A stretch of 64,000 nucleotides of DNA, taken from NCBI RefSeq assembly GCF_001262015.1, contig NZ_CP012074.1, positions 764,501 through 828,500 of the forward strand. Reading direction: 5' to 3'. The stretch is from Prevotella fusca JCM 17724. GTDB lineage: Bacteria > Bacteroidota > Bacteroidia > Bacteroidales > Bacteroidaceae. The notes under the pieces were generated by a model. The model was given only the letters and a program-made list of their open reading frames with translations, had not been told where the DNA came from and did not search any database. Shown in pieces: positions 20,361-30,039 of this stretch (position 1 is the stretch's first letter; each line of letters opens with the position of its first letter). The position numbers and the translations under genes are program-made.

Positions 20361-20378
20361 AAAGAAGCTGGCGAACCT

Positions 20379-20783
20379 TTACTCATACACAAAGTCAAAC
20401 ACCTTCTCGGCTGTCAGCGTATTGCCTACAAAACAAGTCTTATGAGCTATATACTCAAACTTCTTGCGCTGTTTCTCATCGAAAGAAGCCTTGAGGTGGA
20501 AGGTGATTGGGATACGAGTAACTGTGAATTTATCCATATCTTCTTCACACTCGCCCACTTCAGCATAGCAGCCTGAGAAGTCAACACCTCCACGTTCAGC
20601 CTGCAAGCCCATGATAGTCAACACACATGCAGCCAGCGAATTACCTAACAGCTCCACAGGAGCCTGGTTCTCGCCCAGTCCGCCAAAAGCCTTGCCTGCA
20701 TCGGTTCTCACTGTAACTTCTGATCTCTGATGTGTTGCTTCAACACGTCCTTTTCCCTGATAAACAGCTTTTGTAATTGTCAT
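20379..20783 (-). CDS. OsmC/Ohr-family protein
   Basis: The protein (134 aa) matches the OsmC fold: LLGNSLAACVLTIMGLQAE with the first conserved Cys, and AHKTCFVGNTL with the second Cys near the C-terminus. These two cysteines form the active pair that reduces organic hydroperoxides in characterised Ohr/OsmC proteins. This subgroup (YhfA-like) is less well defined biochemically, so peroxidase activity is inferred. A TATCTTTG element on the minus strand (20856-20863) lies 73 nt ahead of the start. Confidence 0.88.
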   Translation of the reverse strand: MTITKAVYQGKGRVEATHQRSEVTVRTDAGKAFGGLGENQAPVELLGNSLAACVLTIMGLQAERGGVDFSGCYAEVGECEEDMDKFTVTRIPITFHLKASFDEKQRKKFEYIAHKTCFVGNTLTAEKVFDFVYE

Positions 20784-20855
20784 AATCGTAAATCTTTAGG
20801 TTTGGTTATTAATGTTTGGTTTATAAATTATCCCTCAATAAAGGAATCATGGCAG

Positions 20856-20863
20856 CAAAGATA
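20856..20863 (-). promoter_or_regulatory. -7 promoter element of the OsmC gene
   Basis: TATCTTTG on the minus strand, perfect TAnnTTTG. Confidence 0.5.
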
Positions 20864-21017
20864 ATACAAAAATATGAGACTTACAACTATCACATCAGAT
20901 ACAACCCAATGCTGCCAGTGTACAAATGACACAATTATACAAAATACATAAACATACAGGCATTATGTAACCAAGAATTGACATTCACCTTCTATAATGA
21001 TATTTAAAGGTAATTAG

Positions 21018-21049
21018 TTGTTACAACAAATATTATTTGTTATTTTTGC
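21018..21049 (+). promoter_or_regulatory. Promoter of the BspA-like gene
   Basis: GTTG (21018-21021), a 20-nt spacer and TATTTTTG (21042-21049). It overlaps the longer open frame from 21018, so translation should begin at the ATG at 21111. Confidence 0.45.
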
Positions 21050-21110
21050 AAACGACATTAGCTTACCTTTAAACACATTCATTTATCAACATAACATAAA
21101 AGATTGCATT

Positions 21111-23039
21111 ATGAAACACCTTTTACTATTGATGTTTGCATGTACCACCATAGCGGTAAATGCACAGGAAAAATTCACAGTAGGTAATCTTACCTATACT
21201 GTAACAAGCCCGACAACCGTGGAAGTCACGAAACTGGATAGCAAAGTAAAGGATGCTGTCGAGATTCCAGAGAAAGTTACGAACACTGATGCGAAGCAAT
21301 ACACTGTTACTTCTATCGGTGAAGAAGCCTGCAAGTGGTCGGATGCTGTATCCATAACACTCCCGGAAACAGTTGATTCCATCAAGAACTCTGCCTTTTC
21401 CGGCTGTAAGATTACAAGCATCACATTCCCAAAGAACCTGCGCTATATCGGCTCATACGCATTCAGTTCAACAAAGCTGACAAGCATTGATGTCCCTGCA
21501 ACAGTAGAAGAAATCAATGACCACGCTTTCTTTGGTTCCAGCAGTAACCCGTCACTTGCTTCTGTCAAGCTGCATGAAGGACTGAAAAAAATTGGGGATG
21601 GTGCTTTCTATTCCAGTGCGCTTACTGAAATTGAGATACCTGCATCAGTTACGACATTGGGAAAATCAGTTTTCCTACGTAACAGATTACTCAAGAAAGT
21701 TGTTTTCCATGATGGTCTTTTATCCATCGGACAAGGTGCCTTCAATGACTGTCGGGCGTTGACAGAATTCACCTTGCCGAACACCTTGAAGAAGATAGAA
21801 GAAGAGGCTTTCCTCAATGCTAAAGCTATCAAAAGTCTGAATATTCCGAAATCATTGGAGACTATCGGTAGCTGTGCCTTTGCAAGCACGAACCTGACAA
21901 CCATCACCCTCGATGCAGACAATAAGAACTTTGTTCTGAAAGATGGCGTTCTCTACACCAAGGACTATAAAGTCTTACAGCTGGCACCTCTGAAAGGTCT
22001 CAAGAATTATCAGGTGGAAAGCGCATGCCTGGGTATTGCAGGCGGAACTTTCTGGGGAAGTGAACTGGAGAGCATCACACTTTCAGACAACATTGTAGCT
22101 ATTGGCTATGGTGCCTTCCTTGGCTCACAGCTTAAGAGTATCAACTGGCCGAAGTATTTGAGCTATATTGAAGAGCAGGCATTTGCCAACACACAGTTCA
22201 CTGAACTGACATTGCCTTCATCCGTATATTACATTGCTGATGGTTGTTTTGCAAGCTGCAAGAAACTCACGAAGGTAACAATGCCTTCCGGTGTAATGCA
22301 GGTATATGCACATGCTTTCCACAACTGCGAGCTACTGACTCAATTTGTTGCCAAGGGAAGTACTGCACCGGAATTCATGTCCTATTATGAGTCCTATGAC
22401 GCTCCATTCTACGGCATAGCATCTCCTGCAACACTTATTGTTCCGAAGGGTGCAATAAAGTCGTACACAGATGCAGGCTGGGGAGACTTCTTCAACATAG
22501 ATGAAAGCGAAACAGCCTCATTGACAGTAAAGAGTGTTACACCAGAGAAGGAATCAAACCTGGACAAGAATGCACAATTCTCATTCAGCATTACCTTCAA
22601 CGAGAATTTACAATTAGTAAATAAGAACCCAGAGGTTCAAATCCGACAGGACTACATCTACAGTGCTGTCTATATCACCCCTACTGGAACACCTCGGTGG
22701 ACAGCACGTCTTGACGGGAACAATACGCTCACCATCTTCGGTAATGACAGTGACGGTTTCCTCGATTCATTCACAGCAAAGGAAGGTAAGACCTACTATG
22801 TGACTATCCCTGCCGGTGTCGTAAAGGACAACACCGGCGCAGTAAACGACCAGATGACTATCACCTACTATGGTCCTAAAACCTCAACAGGTATAGAGAC
22901 ACTGAAGGGTGAGACCTCATCCAACAGTAAGGTTGTTGCACGATACAACCTCAACGGTCAGGCTGTCAACGCTACACAGAAGGGTGTCCAGATTGTGAAG
23001 TACGCTGATGGTACGATACGCAAGATTGTTGTCAAGTAA
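21111..23039 (+). CDS. BspA-like leucine-rich repeat surface protein
   Basis: From the ATG at 21111 the protein (642 aa) starts with a signal peptide (MKHLLLLMFACTTIAVNAQ). It then has a run of BspA/LRR_5 repeats of about 23 residues (I...A F..C..L..I.LP.S....I), to about residue 440. Next comes an Ig-like segment (VTPEKESNLDKNAQFSFSI...) and a C-terminal tail VARYNLNGQAVN...GTIRKIVVK, typical of exported Bacteroidales proteins and resembling a secretion/anchoring signal. BspA proteins of oral anaerobes bind fibronectin and other bacteria. Adhesion is inferred. Own promoter; hairpin after the gene. Confidence 0.88.
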   Translation: MKHLLLLMFACTTIAVNAQEKFTVGNLTYTVTSPTTVEVTKLDSKVKDAVEIPEKVTNTDAKQYTVTSIGEEACKWSDAVSITLPETVDSIKNSAFSGCKITSITFPKNLRYIGSYAFSSTKLTSIDVPATVEEINDHAFFGSSSNPSLASVKLHEGLKKIGDGAFYSSALTEIEIPASVTTLGKSVFLRNRLLKKVVFHDGLLSIGQGAFNDCRALTEFTLPNTLKKIEEEAFLNAKAIKSLNIPKSLETIGSCAFASTNLTTITLDADNKNFVLKDGVLYTKDYKVLQLAPLKGLKNYQVESACLGIAGGTFWGSELESITLSDNIVAIGYGAFLGSQLKSINWPKYLSYIEEQAFANTQFTELTLPSSVYYIADGCFASCKKLTKVTMPSGVMQVYAHAFHNCELLTQFVAKGSTAPEFMSYYESYDAPFYGIASPATLIVPKGAIKSYTDAGWGDFFNIDESETASLTVKSVTPEKESNLDKNAQFSFSITFNENLQLVNKNPEVQIRQDYIYSAVYITPTGTPRWTARLDGNNTLTIFGNDSDGFLDSFTAKEGKTYYVTIPAGVVKDNTGAVNDQMTITYYGPKTSTGIETLKGETSSNSKVVARYNLNGQAVNATQKGVQIVKYADGTIRKIVVK

Positions 23040-23138
23040 CATCTGTCTTGCTAAAAACTTAATAACAAGGGTAGCTGTGTATAAAAGCACAAAAGCTCAA
23101 TGACAAGGTACAGATGATAATGTACTTATCCTAAAACA

Positions 23139-23169
23139 GGGGAACATGGATTTATAAGCCATGTTCCCC
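23139..23169. terminator. Hairpin between convergent genes
   Basis: GGGGAACATGG (23139-23149) and CCATGTTCCCC (23159-23169) form a perfect 11-bp stem between the BspA-like gene and the converging nucleotidyltransferase-like gene. Confidence 0.65.
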
Positions 23170-23199
23170 TGCTACATAATATACAGAAAGGATTATAAG

Positions 23200-24318
23200 T
23201 TATGTGATTCCATTCAAATCTCCTTTTAATGCCAAAAGGGCTTTGCGTGGAATGGATGAAAAGACTGAAGCCTTGATTTCACGGGGTGAGAAACGATAGA
23301 AGCGGTAGTAAAGCTGTAACTTTCTATAAGTTGTAACTAAGAAATACTGAGCTTTGAATCTAAAACTACGATTGTGGCCATGAAACCCAAAGTTGCCACC
23401 GAACCATACAACATCCATAAACTGGTTCATTGCCTGCAAAGACTCTCTATCAAAGGACAAAGGCGATAATACATACTTCTCATCCATGCCTAAGACCTTT
23501 ACCAGTATCAACTGAACAGCCTCAAACGCCTTTCTGAAATCCAAAGCATCCAACCAGTCATATAACTGCTTCTTGTCAATGACATCATGATGTGTTTTCA
23601 AGAGAATTGCGACATCTGAGAACTGTCGCAATCCCACGCCTAACTCAATCAGATGATGATAGAGATGCAGAAAAGTATATAAAACATTTAAAGTGGGTTC
23701 TAATGTTGGAACAGAACAACCATCCACTTCTACGTATGTAGGTGTAAGAGACTGGAATATTTCATTCCATATCTTCTGGGATTTAACACTGGCAAATCTC
23801 ATCAGACAATGGTGCAATTCCAGAATGATGGAATTATGCACCAGGTCATAATGCTGTTCTGTGGGCTTACCCTCAGTATGAACTCCCCATGTACGTTCCA
23901 GTGCAGACATAACCTTCAGAAGATTATCTTTATCACAGTAGAAATCAATGTCGCCTGGTGTCCGTGCAAGGGGATTGGGATAATAACGTCCTATTGTCTG
24001 CCCCTTTACAACAATGGCATTTATCCCATTATCATCAAATATACCACACAAAGAGACCAACTCCTTATTAACCGCCTTGTTAGACGCTGCTATCCTGCTT
24101 CGTATAGCCAGCAATTTCAAGACATCTTCCCGTTCCAAATGAACATTGTTCCGAATCAGACTATCGGCAATCACACCCAACATTGTTTGTTTAGAAGCCA
24201 ACTCATAAACAGAAAGAAATTCTGTATGGGTCAAAGATAGTTCCAATGGTGTTTGCCACAATTCACTTTTCAATAAACTTAAAAAAAGAGAATATGGAGG
24301 GGACTGCATGTCTATCAT
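23200..24318 (-). CDS. Nucleotidyltransferase-family protein (NTP_transf_5 type)
   Basis: The 372-aa protein has the pattern INAIVVKGQTIGRYYP...RTPGDIDFYCDKDN, in which KG, R and GDID form the active-site pattern of the uncharacterised nucleotidyltransferase family often found in polysaccharide and peptide-synthesis clusters. The rest is mainly helical. It lies 8 bp downstream of the WbpM-like gene on the same strand, so it is probably co-transcribed and linked to surface-glycan assembly. Its true substrate is unknown; family members are annotated from fold only. Confidence 0.75.
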   Translation of the reverse strand: MIDMQSPPYSLFLSLLKSELWQTPLELSLTHTEFLSVYELASKQTMLGVIADSLIRNNVHLEREDVLKLLAIRSRIAASNKAVNKELVSLCGIFDDNGINAIVVKGQTIGRYYPNPLARTPGDIDFYCDKDNLLKVMSALERTWGVHTEGKPTEQHYDLVHNSIILELHHCLMRFASVKSQKIWNEIFQSLTPTYVEVDGCSVPTLEPTLNVLYTFLHLYHHLIELGVGLRQFSDVAILLKTHHDVIDKKQLYDWLDALDFRKAFEAVQLILVKVLGMDEKYVLSPLSFDRESLQAMNQFMDVVWFGGNFGFHGHNRSFRFKAQYFLVTTYRKLQLYYRFYRFSPREIKASVFSSIPRKALLALKGDLNGIT

Positions 24319-24326
24319 ACACGTTG

Positions 24327-26243
24327 TTATTTGTCGAGGACAGAGTATTTACTGTTGTTACTTACATATTCTGGTACGATTTCCTTCATCTTTTCAACTA
24401 TGACCATATCGTTGTAAGTATGACTCAAAGCTATAAGCGATTCTATCTGCTTGTTTACTTCATTATAATCATACTCACGCACCTCAGCAATACGAATCTT
24501 CTCGTGGAAACTTGGAAGGGTATTCTCAGTCGTACTCAAAACCTCTTCATAAAGTTTCTCTCCAGCACGCAAGCCTGTGTACTTTATCTCAATATGCTCT
24601 GCACCTGAGAGTTTTATCATACGCTTGGCAAGATCAGCAATCTTCACAGGTTTACCCATATCGAACACGAAAATCTCACCTCCACTTCCATGTGTACCTG
24701 CTTCAAGCACGAGTTTACATGCCTCAGGTATCAACATAAAGAAGCGGATGATATTCGGGTCGGTTACAGTTACTGGTCCACCAGCCTTTATCTGCTTTTC
24801 AAACAACGGTATGACAGAACCATTTGAACCCAATACATTACCAAAACGAGTGGTAACAAATTGTGTGACAGGCTTACCATCAGCTTGTTCATTAATCTTC
24901 TTGTTCAGACTCTGGCAATAGATTTCACAGATACGCTTTGAGCACCCCATTACATTCGTCGGGTTTACAGCTTTATCAGTGGAAACCATTACAAACTTCT
25001 TAACCCCGTACTTAACACTGAGGTCAGCAATAACCTTTGTTCCCCAGACATTGTTCTGGATGCTTTCAGATGGATTGTTCTCCATCATCGGAACGTGCTT
25101 ATATGCAGCTGCATGAAATACATAATCAGGATTGTAAGTCTCGAAGATATTATCCATGCGCTCTTTGTTGGAGATACTTGCAACGATAGTGTGTGCTTTA
25201 ATGTCAGGCCATTCGAATTGCATCATCAACCGAATGTTATGCTGAGGAGTCTCAGCCTGGTCAATAAGAATCAACTCTGCAGGATTATAAACGGCTACCT
25301 GTCGGACTATCTCAGAACCAATACTACCAGCCGAACCTGTAATCATTATTCGCTTGCCACGCAACAGATTACCAATAGAATCCATATCCACATTAATCTG
25401 GTCACGCGGTAGCAGATCTTCAATACTGATTTCCTTGAGCTGTACCTTGGAATAGTCATCTTCCTGACTCCATTCCTTCTCTGCAGAACTCATGAAAATC
25501 TGAACACCAAGACTCAAGAGAATATCCTGTAACTTTGCATCATTACGGAAACGCTCATTCTGTAGCGGAGATACCAAGACTGCTTTGATTTTCAACGACT
25601 TGATACGGTCAGCCAGACTATCATCTACAAGATAGACATTCTCGCCCATAAGCATGCGTCCCTTGATAGAAGGCTCATGGGAAATAAAACCTTTCAGCAG
25701 AAACTTACAAGGCTTAGTACTTCGAATACTCTTTGCCAAGCCTACTCCTCCATCCTTTACGCCATATACAAGCGTACGGATACCTTTATCAGTATTGAAT
25801 AAGACATCATAAACAGACTTCGTTAATATGCGGAAAGCCATCATGCCTATTGTAGCAACAAGATACATTGCTGCAATCTGCCGTCCTTGAAGACGGACAA
25901 AGTGCATTTCCAAATTATAAACAAAATAATGCATCACCTCTGCTATAACAAGGGAAAGGAACATAGCCAATACCACTCGCTGTAAATCAACGAAGGAGGA
26001 ATAGCGGATGATGCCAGAATATGTACGGAAAATCCTGAATCCTATCAAGTTGAACACCATGTACATCAAGATAGTTTTGGACAACAAGGCAATATTATTA
26101 AAAGCAACTGCGCCATGATAATATAACCAAAAGACAAAAATACCTGAAAAATAACAGATAATAATATCTATGAGTAATATTACCCAATAAGGCAATGCGT
26201 TCATCGAAAAATACCAATTCAAGATTTTATCAAATACTTTCAT
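24327..26243 (-). CDS. Membrane nucleotide-sugar 4,6-dehydratase (WbpM/CapD type)
   Basis: The protein (638 aa) has four N-terminal membrane segments (about 15-125), a first Rossmann-like domain, and a second SDR domain with ITGSAGSIGSEIVRQV. VSTDKAVNPTNVMGCSKR provides the Thr/Asp/Lys-type active site of the long WbpM group, where Met replaces the usual SDR tyrosine. Such enzymes convert UDP-GlcNAc to a 4-keto-6-deoxy sugar for capsule, O-antigen or protein glycans at the inner membrane. A TATATTTG element (minus, 26331-26338) precedes it. The nucleotidyltransferase-like gene follows after 8 bp. Confidence 0.92.
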   Translation of the reverse strand: MKVFDKILNWYFSMNALPYWVILLIDIIICYFSGIFVFWLYYHGAVAFNNIALLSKTILMYMVFNLIGFRIFRTYSGIIRYSSFVDLQRVVLAMFLSLVIAEVMHYFVYNLEMHFVRLQGRQIAAMYLVATIGMMAFRILTKSVYDVLFNTDKGIRTLVYGVKDGGVGLAKSIRSTKPCKFLLKGFISHEPSIKGRMLMGENVYLVDDSLADRIKSLKIKAVLVSPLQNERFRNDAKLQDILLSLGVQIFMSSAEKEWSQEDDYSKVQLKEISIEDLLPRDQINVDMDSIGNLLRGKRIMITGSAGSIGSEIVRQVAVYNPAELILIDQAETPQHNIRLMMQFEWPDIKAHTIVASISNKERMDNIFETYNPDYVFHAAAYKHVPMMENNPSESIQNNVWGTKVIADLSVKYGVKKFVMVSTDKAVNPTNVMGCSKRICEIYCQSLNKKINEQADGKPVTQFVTTRFGNVLGSNGSVIPLFEKQIKAGGPVTVTDPNIIRFFMLIPEACKLVLEAGTHGSGGEIFVFDMGKPVKIADLAKRMIKLSGAEHIEIKYTGLRAGEKLYEEVLSTTENTLPSFHEKIRIAEVREYDYNEVNKQIESLIALSHTYNDMVIVEKMKEIVPEYVSNNSKYSVLDK

Positions 26244-26330
26244 AATTATTTTTTAGTAGTTTACAGGAAGCCTGCCCTCAAAAATCAAAAAGGACTCGCT
26301 ATTTTTCTATACAGGATTCTATTTCTGATG

Positions 26331-26338
26331 CAAATATA
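26331..26338 (-). promoter_or_regulatory. -7 promoter element of the WbpM-like gene
   Basis: TATATTTG on the minus strand, perfect TAnnTTTG, 88 nt ahead of the ATG. Confidence 0.45.
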
Positions 26339-26410
26339 CTCAAAATTTCTAAATAACACACATCAAGCCATGGATATTTGCTTTAATTACTTTTAAAAAC
26401 CTTTATAAAG

Positions 26411-27799
26411 TCATCTTACATCCATTTGAATATGGTAAATTCCCCCATAAAGATTGGGCTGATGAGTGAAGGTAATTATCACTTCACGCTCATCATATCC
26501 TATTTGTATTGTCTTTGGCTCAAGAATGAAATTTCCGTCTGTCGACAGATAGTCTATATTACCAAGAACCTGGTAACCTGCACTGATCGCCTCTTGTGCA
26601 ATATGATACATCTCATCTTTCGACCAAGTAAACATCTTGATACGTTCCAGAGAGAGGTTGTTACCAGTAACAGTGCCGAAGTAAGCTATCTGCCTTGGAT
26701 TCTTACCAGTTATCTTGTCCTTACCACTCTGCGCATCATAAACCATATTATAATGGAAGATTATTTCCTTCTGGATACCATACCCATCAATTATTTGTGA
26801 CGCACTTAGCTTGAAGTTTCTACTCAAGCCGGCTAATGCACCTATGCTTTGTGTACGTTCATCATCTTTACTCAACAAACTGTATAGATATGGAAAAGAG
26901 AAAGAGCCCTGAGGTGACATAGCTGCATTGGAATACTTCTCGCCTTTTACAGATGCCGCATTACCTTTCGGACCATCTGGATACTTCACATTAGCAATCA
27001 GTTTCTCCTCTTCTGTCATCTGCTTTCCACGTTTCGTTCTTACAGCTGTCCTTGCAGGTCTGTCCCCTTTCACCTTTGACTGACCACCAGATTCTGCCTG
27101 TATTCCCTTAGAATCTGCAATATAATCCCCTGTCTTCCTGACATCCTTAGCTTCCTCTTTGTTTCTTAACCCAGCATCTTCTCTGGCTTTAGAGATACTC
27201 TTTGACTGTGCCATAATCAATGCCTCGTCACGACGGAAGCGTTCACAGAAATCATCTTCGTTGGTTATCTTGTCTATATAATGGTCTTTCCCTCCTTTTA
27301 TCTCATTGACTTTGGAACCATTACGCCAAATAGTTGTATATTCCAGACGACCGTTCTCATTATAAGTATAACATGGACCGTCGAGAACGCCATTGCGATA
27401 AGTCAACTTCATACCGATATTACCACTTGGGAAGAAAGACAAGGCACGCCCATCTGCCTTACCGTTCTTATATTGCAAAACAGACTCCACCCTGCCCGAC
27501 TTATGAAAAGTCCTACATACACCATTTAACACAGTATGACGGTCATCATGCTTGTTGATACTTGTATAATGCTTCTCAGCTTGCAGCTGTCCTGTAATGA
27601 AATAGTCGTAAAAAATCTTGTGCCCGCCGTCATCAACAGCCAGGACACGATAATAGGAAGCCTTGTCTGCACTGCTGACCCCCTGCCACCGGCTATTATA
27701 AAAGATTGCTCCATGAGGAATATAGCTGCGCACTACATGTTGAGCCGAAGCCAGACAAAAAAAAGCACATGCAAGTATAATAAAGTACAGACGTTTCAT
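26411..27799 (-). CDS. Exported MORN/YwqK-like repeat protein
   Basis: From Met at 27799 the protein (462 aa) has a signal peptide (MKRLYFIILACAFFCLASA). Residues about 75-170 contain three to four repeats of the MORN_2/YwqK type (SGRVESVLQYKNGKADG, SGNIGMKLTYRNGVLDG, NGRLEYTTIWRNGSKV). The middle is charged and low in complexity (about 200-280); the C-terminal half is unrecognised and Tyr/Ile-rich. TATATTTG on the minus strand (27823-27830) overlaps the longer ORF start, supporting 27799. YwqK proteins are often named antitoxins on weak grounds; a periplasmic or surface role is more likely here. Function unknown. Confidence 0.65.
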   Translation of the reverse strand: MKRLYFIILACAFFCLASAQHVVRSYIPHGAIFYNSRWQGVSSADKASYYRVLAVDDGGHKIFYDYFITGQLQAEKHYTSINKHDDRHTVLNGVCRTFHKSGRVESVLQYKNGKADGRALSFFPSGNIGMKLTYRNGVLDGPCYTYNENGRLEYTTIWRNGSKVNEIKGGKDHYIDKITNEDDFCERFRRDEALIMAQSKSISKAREDAGLRNKEEAKDVRKTGDYIADSKGIQAESGGQSKVKGDRPARTAVRTKRGKQMTEEEKLIANVKYPDGPKGNAASVKGEKYSNAAMSPQGSFSFPYLYSLLSKDDERTQSIGALAGLSRNFKLSASQIIDGYGIQKEIIFHYNMVYDAQSGKDKITGKNPRQIAYFGTVTGNNLSLERIKMFTWSKDEMYHIAQEAISAGYQVLGNIDYLSTDGNFILEPKTIQIGYDEREVIITFTHQPNLYGGIYHIQMDVR

Positions 27800-27822
27800 A
27801 TTATTATTCTCTAATCCGACCA

Positions 27823-27830
27823 CAAATATA
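27823..27830 (-). promoter_or_regulatory. -7 promoter element of the MORN/YwqK-like gene
   Basis: TATATTTG on the minus strand. It excludes the alternative start at 27823. Confidence 0.45.
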
Positions 27831-27903
27831 CATCAATGATGCCAAAAAACAAAATTTCTTCTGTTTTTTCTCTAAATAACAACTGTAATTCAAAACAAAA
27901 TAG

Positions 27904-27911
27904 TATCTTTG
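27904..27911 (+). promoter_or_regulatory. -7 promoter element of the ptb-buk genes
   Basis: TATCTTTG, perfect TAnnTTTG, 38 nt before the ptb ATG. Confidence 0.5.
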
Positions 27912-27948
27912 TCACATCTAACTAACTGTAACTGAAAATCGATTAACT

Positions 27949-28860
27949 ATGCCAGAAGAAAGAAAGACAATCAAAGATTTTAAACAGCTAATCAGTCTTC
28001 TCAAAGAGAGGAACATCTGCAAGCGTACTGTAGTAGTATGGCCGGAGGATAGCCACACACAGGAATCTGTCAGCCAAGCAGCGCACGAAGGCTTCATTGA
28101 GCCGATATTAGTATGTTCTGAAGACACAGAAAAAGGTTACGTCAGGCAACATGGCTTCCAAGCTATAATTGCCCATGAACCTGCCGAAGCTGCACGGAAA
28201 GCTGTTGAACTGGTAAGAGAGCAGAAAGCTGATATTGTCATGAAAGGTTTTCTCAACACCGATGTCCTCCTACGGGCCATACTTGACAAAGAAATCGGAA
28301 TCCTACCGAAAGACACAGTGTTAACCCATATAACTGCAGCAAAACTACCCGAATACCACAAACTACTTTTCTTTACTGATGCCGCTGTCATTCCCACTCC
28401 TACTGACAAGCAACGCAGAGAGCAGGTGAGATACATTGTAGACTTCTGCCACGCATTCCAGATTGAATGCCCCAAGGTTGCCCTTATACACTGTTCCGAG
28501 AAAGTTGACGAACGACACTTCCCATATACAGCTTCTTATGCTATGCTGAAAGAAGAAGGAGAGACTGGTGCTTTCGGACCATGCAGAATAGATGGTCCTT
28601 TAGACTTAAAGACTTCCTGCTCGGCTGAAGCCATGAAAATCAAACAGATAGACTCGCCTATAGAGGGAGAGGCTGATGCATTGGTGTTCCCTGATATTGA
28701 AGCTGGTAACCTCTTCTATAAAACGATTACCCTCTTCTGTCATGCAGAAACGGCAGCCGTTCTCCAAGGGACAATAGCTCCGGTCGTACTCCCCAGCCGT
28801 GGCGACACAATTGAATCCAAATTTTATAGTCTTGCCCTTGCGAGTCTAATCTCCAGGTAG
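27949..28860 (+). CDS. ptb: Phosphate butyryltransferase
   Basis: The protein (303 aa) resembles the Ptb/phosphate acyltransferase family: VVVWPEDSHTQESVSQAAHEGFIEPILV near the start, the DIVMKGFLNTDVLLRAIL segment, and the C-terminal DALVFPDIEAGNLFYKTI block seen in Pta/Ptb enzymes. It exchanges CoA and phosphate on butyryl or branched short-chain acyl groups. The next gene, 39 bp downstream, encodes the kinase that completes ATP formation, so the pair works as an acyl-CoA to acid plus ATP module. True acyl specificity is inferred from the pairing. Confidence 0.9.
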   Translation: MPEERKTIKDFKQLISLLKERNICKRTVVVWPEDSHTQESVSQAAHEGFIEPILVCSEDTEKGYVRQHGFQAIIAHEPAEAARKAVELVREQKADIVMKGFLNTDVLLRAILDKEIGILPKDTVLTHITAAKLPEYHKLLFFTDAAVIPTPTDKQRREQVRYIVDFCHAFQIECPKVALIHCSEKVDERHFPYTASYAMLKEEGETGAFGPCRIDGPLDLKTSCSAEAMKIKQIDSPIEGEADALVFPDIEAGNLFYKTITLFCHAETAAVLQGTIAPVVLPSRGDTIESKFYSLALASLISR

Positions 28861-28899
28861 CATATATATTATATATAAGGTATATATAAATAAAGCATT

Positions 28900-29964
28900 A
28901 TGGCATACAAGATTTTAGCTATCAACCCGGGGTCGACATCAACCAAGATATCACTTGCAAACGATGACCAGCCGGTATTTGTTGCCGACATTGCTCATTC
29001 CAGAGAAGAACTGAGCACGTTCAAACGAATATCCGACCAGTATCACTTCCGCAAACAGGTTGTCATCGAAGAACTGAAGAAGCGGAATGTCCCCTTGGAT
29101 TTTGATGCTGTCATTGGACGTGGCGGGCTTGCCAAACCAGTATCAAGCGGCGTGTTCACCATCACGGAGAAGATGATTACAGATCAGCAACAAGCCATTC
29201 ACCAGCATGCCTGTGATCTCGGCTGTATGATTGCTGATGAGATTGCACGGGATATTCCGGGCTGTAAAAGTTTTATAGCAGATCCGGGCGTTGTGGACGA
29301 ACTGGAACCCGAAGCACGTATATCAGGGTCTCCGTTAATGCCCCGCATGTGCATCTGGCATGCTCTGAACCAGAAAGCAATCGGAAGACGCTTTGCCAAA
29401 GACATGGGGACAAAGTATGAGAATCTGAACCTTATAATATGTCATCTGGGCGGAGGTGTGTCTATTGCGGCACACAGCCATGGAAAGGCTATTGATGCAA
29501 ACAATGCACTGGATGGCGAAGGACCTTTCTCCCCGGAGCGTGCAGGCTCGTTGCCAGCTGCTGACTTGATTCATCTTTGCTTCAGTGGAAAATACACCGA
29601 AAACCAACTGCTGAAAAAAGTGAGCGGACAGGCGGGTCTTATTGCCCACCTTGGAACAAACGACCTCAAGGAAATAATGAACTGGATAAAGGCTGGTGAT
29701 AAGCATGCAGAACTTGTGGTATCAGCCATGATATGGCACATCGCAAAGAACATTGCAGCTGAAGGTGCCGTGTTATATGGGAACGTTGATGCTATCCTCC
29801 TTACAGGCGGTATGGCAAAGAGTGACTATATCATCGAACGGCTCAAGCGACGTATCGAATACCTTGCACCAGTCCATGCCTATCCCGGACAAGATGAAAT
29901 GCAGGCACTGACCGAGAACGCACTGGCTGTCCTGCGAGGTGAACGTGTGGCACAAGACTATTGA
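28900..29964 (+). CDS. buk: Butyrate kinase
   Basis: The protein (354 aa) is an ASKHA-fold acyl kinase: ILAINPGSTSTKIS at the N-terminus, AVIGRGGLAKPV, the LNLIICHLGGGVSIAAHSHGKAIDANNALDGEGPFSPERAG block diagnostic of Buk, and DAILLTGGMAKS near the end. It makes ATP and butyrate (or an isobutyrate/isovalerate-type acid) from the acyl phosphate made by Ptb. It sits between ptb and sucCD; 75 bp separate it from sucC, so it could be read through into sucCD. Confidence 0.93.
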   Translation: MAYKILAINPGSTSTKISLANDDQPVFVADIAHSREELSTFKRISDQYHFRKQVVIEELKKRNVPLDFDAVIGRGGLAKPVSSGVFTITEKMITDQQQAIHQHACDLGCMIADEIARDIPGCKSFIADPGVVDELEPEARISGSPLMPRMCIWHALNQKAIGRRFAKDMGTKYENLNLIICHLGGGVSIAAHSHGKAIDANNALDGEGPFSPERAGSLPAADLIHLCFSGKYTENQLLKKVSGQAGLIAHLGTNDLKEIMNWIKAGDKHAELVVSAMIWHIAKNIAAEGAVLYGNVDAILLTGGMAKSDYIIERLKRRIEYLAPVHAYPGQDEMQALTENALAVLRGERVAQDY

Positions 29965-30039
29965 CATGTGCTACAAAGAGATTAATTACCAAGAACCCTA
30001 AACAATTAAAACTTATTTTATAATTTAAAACCAGATCTT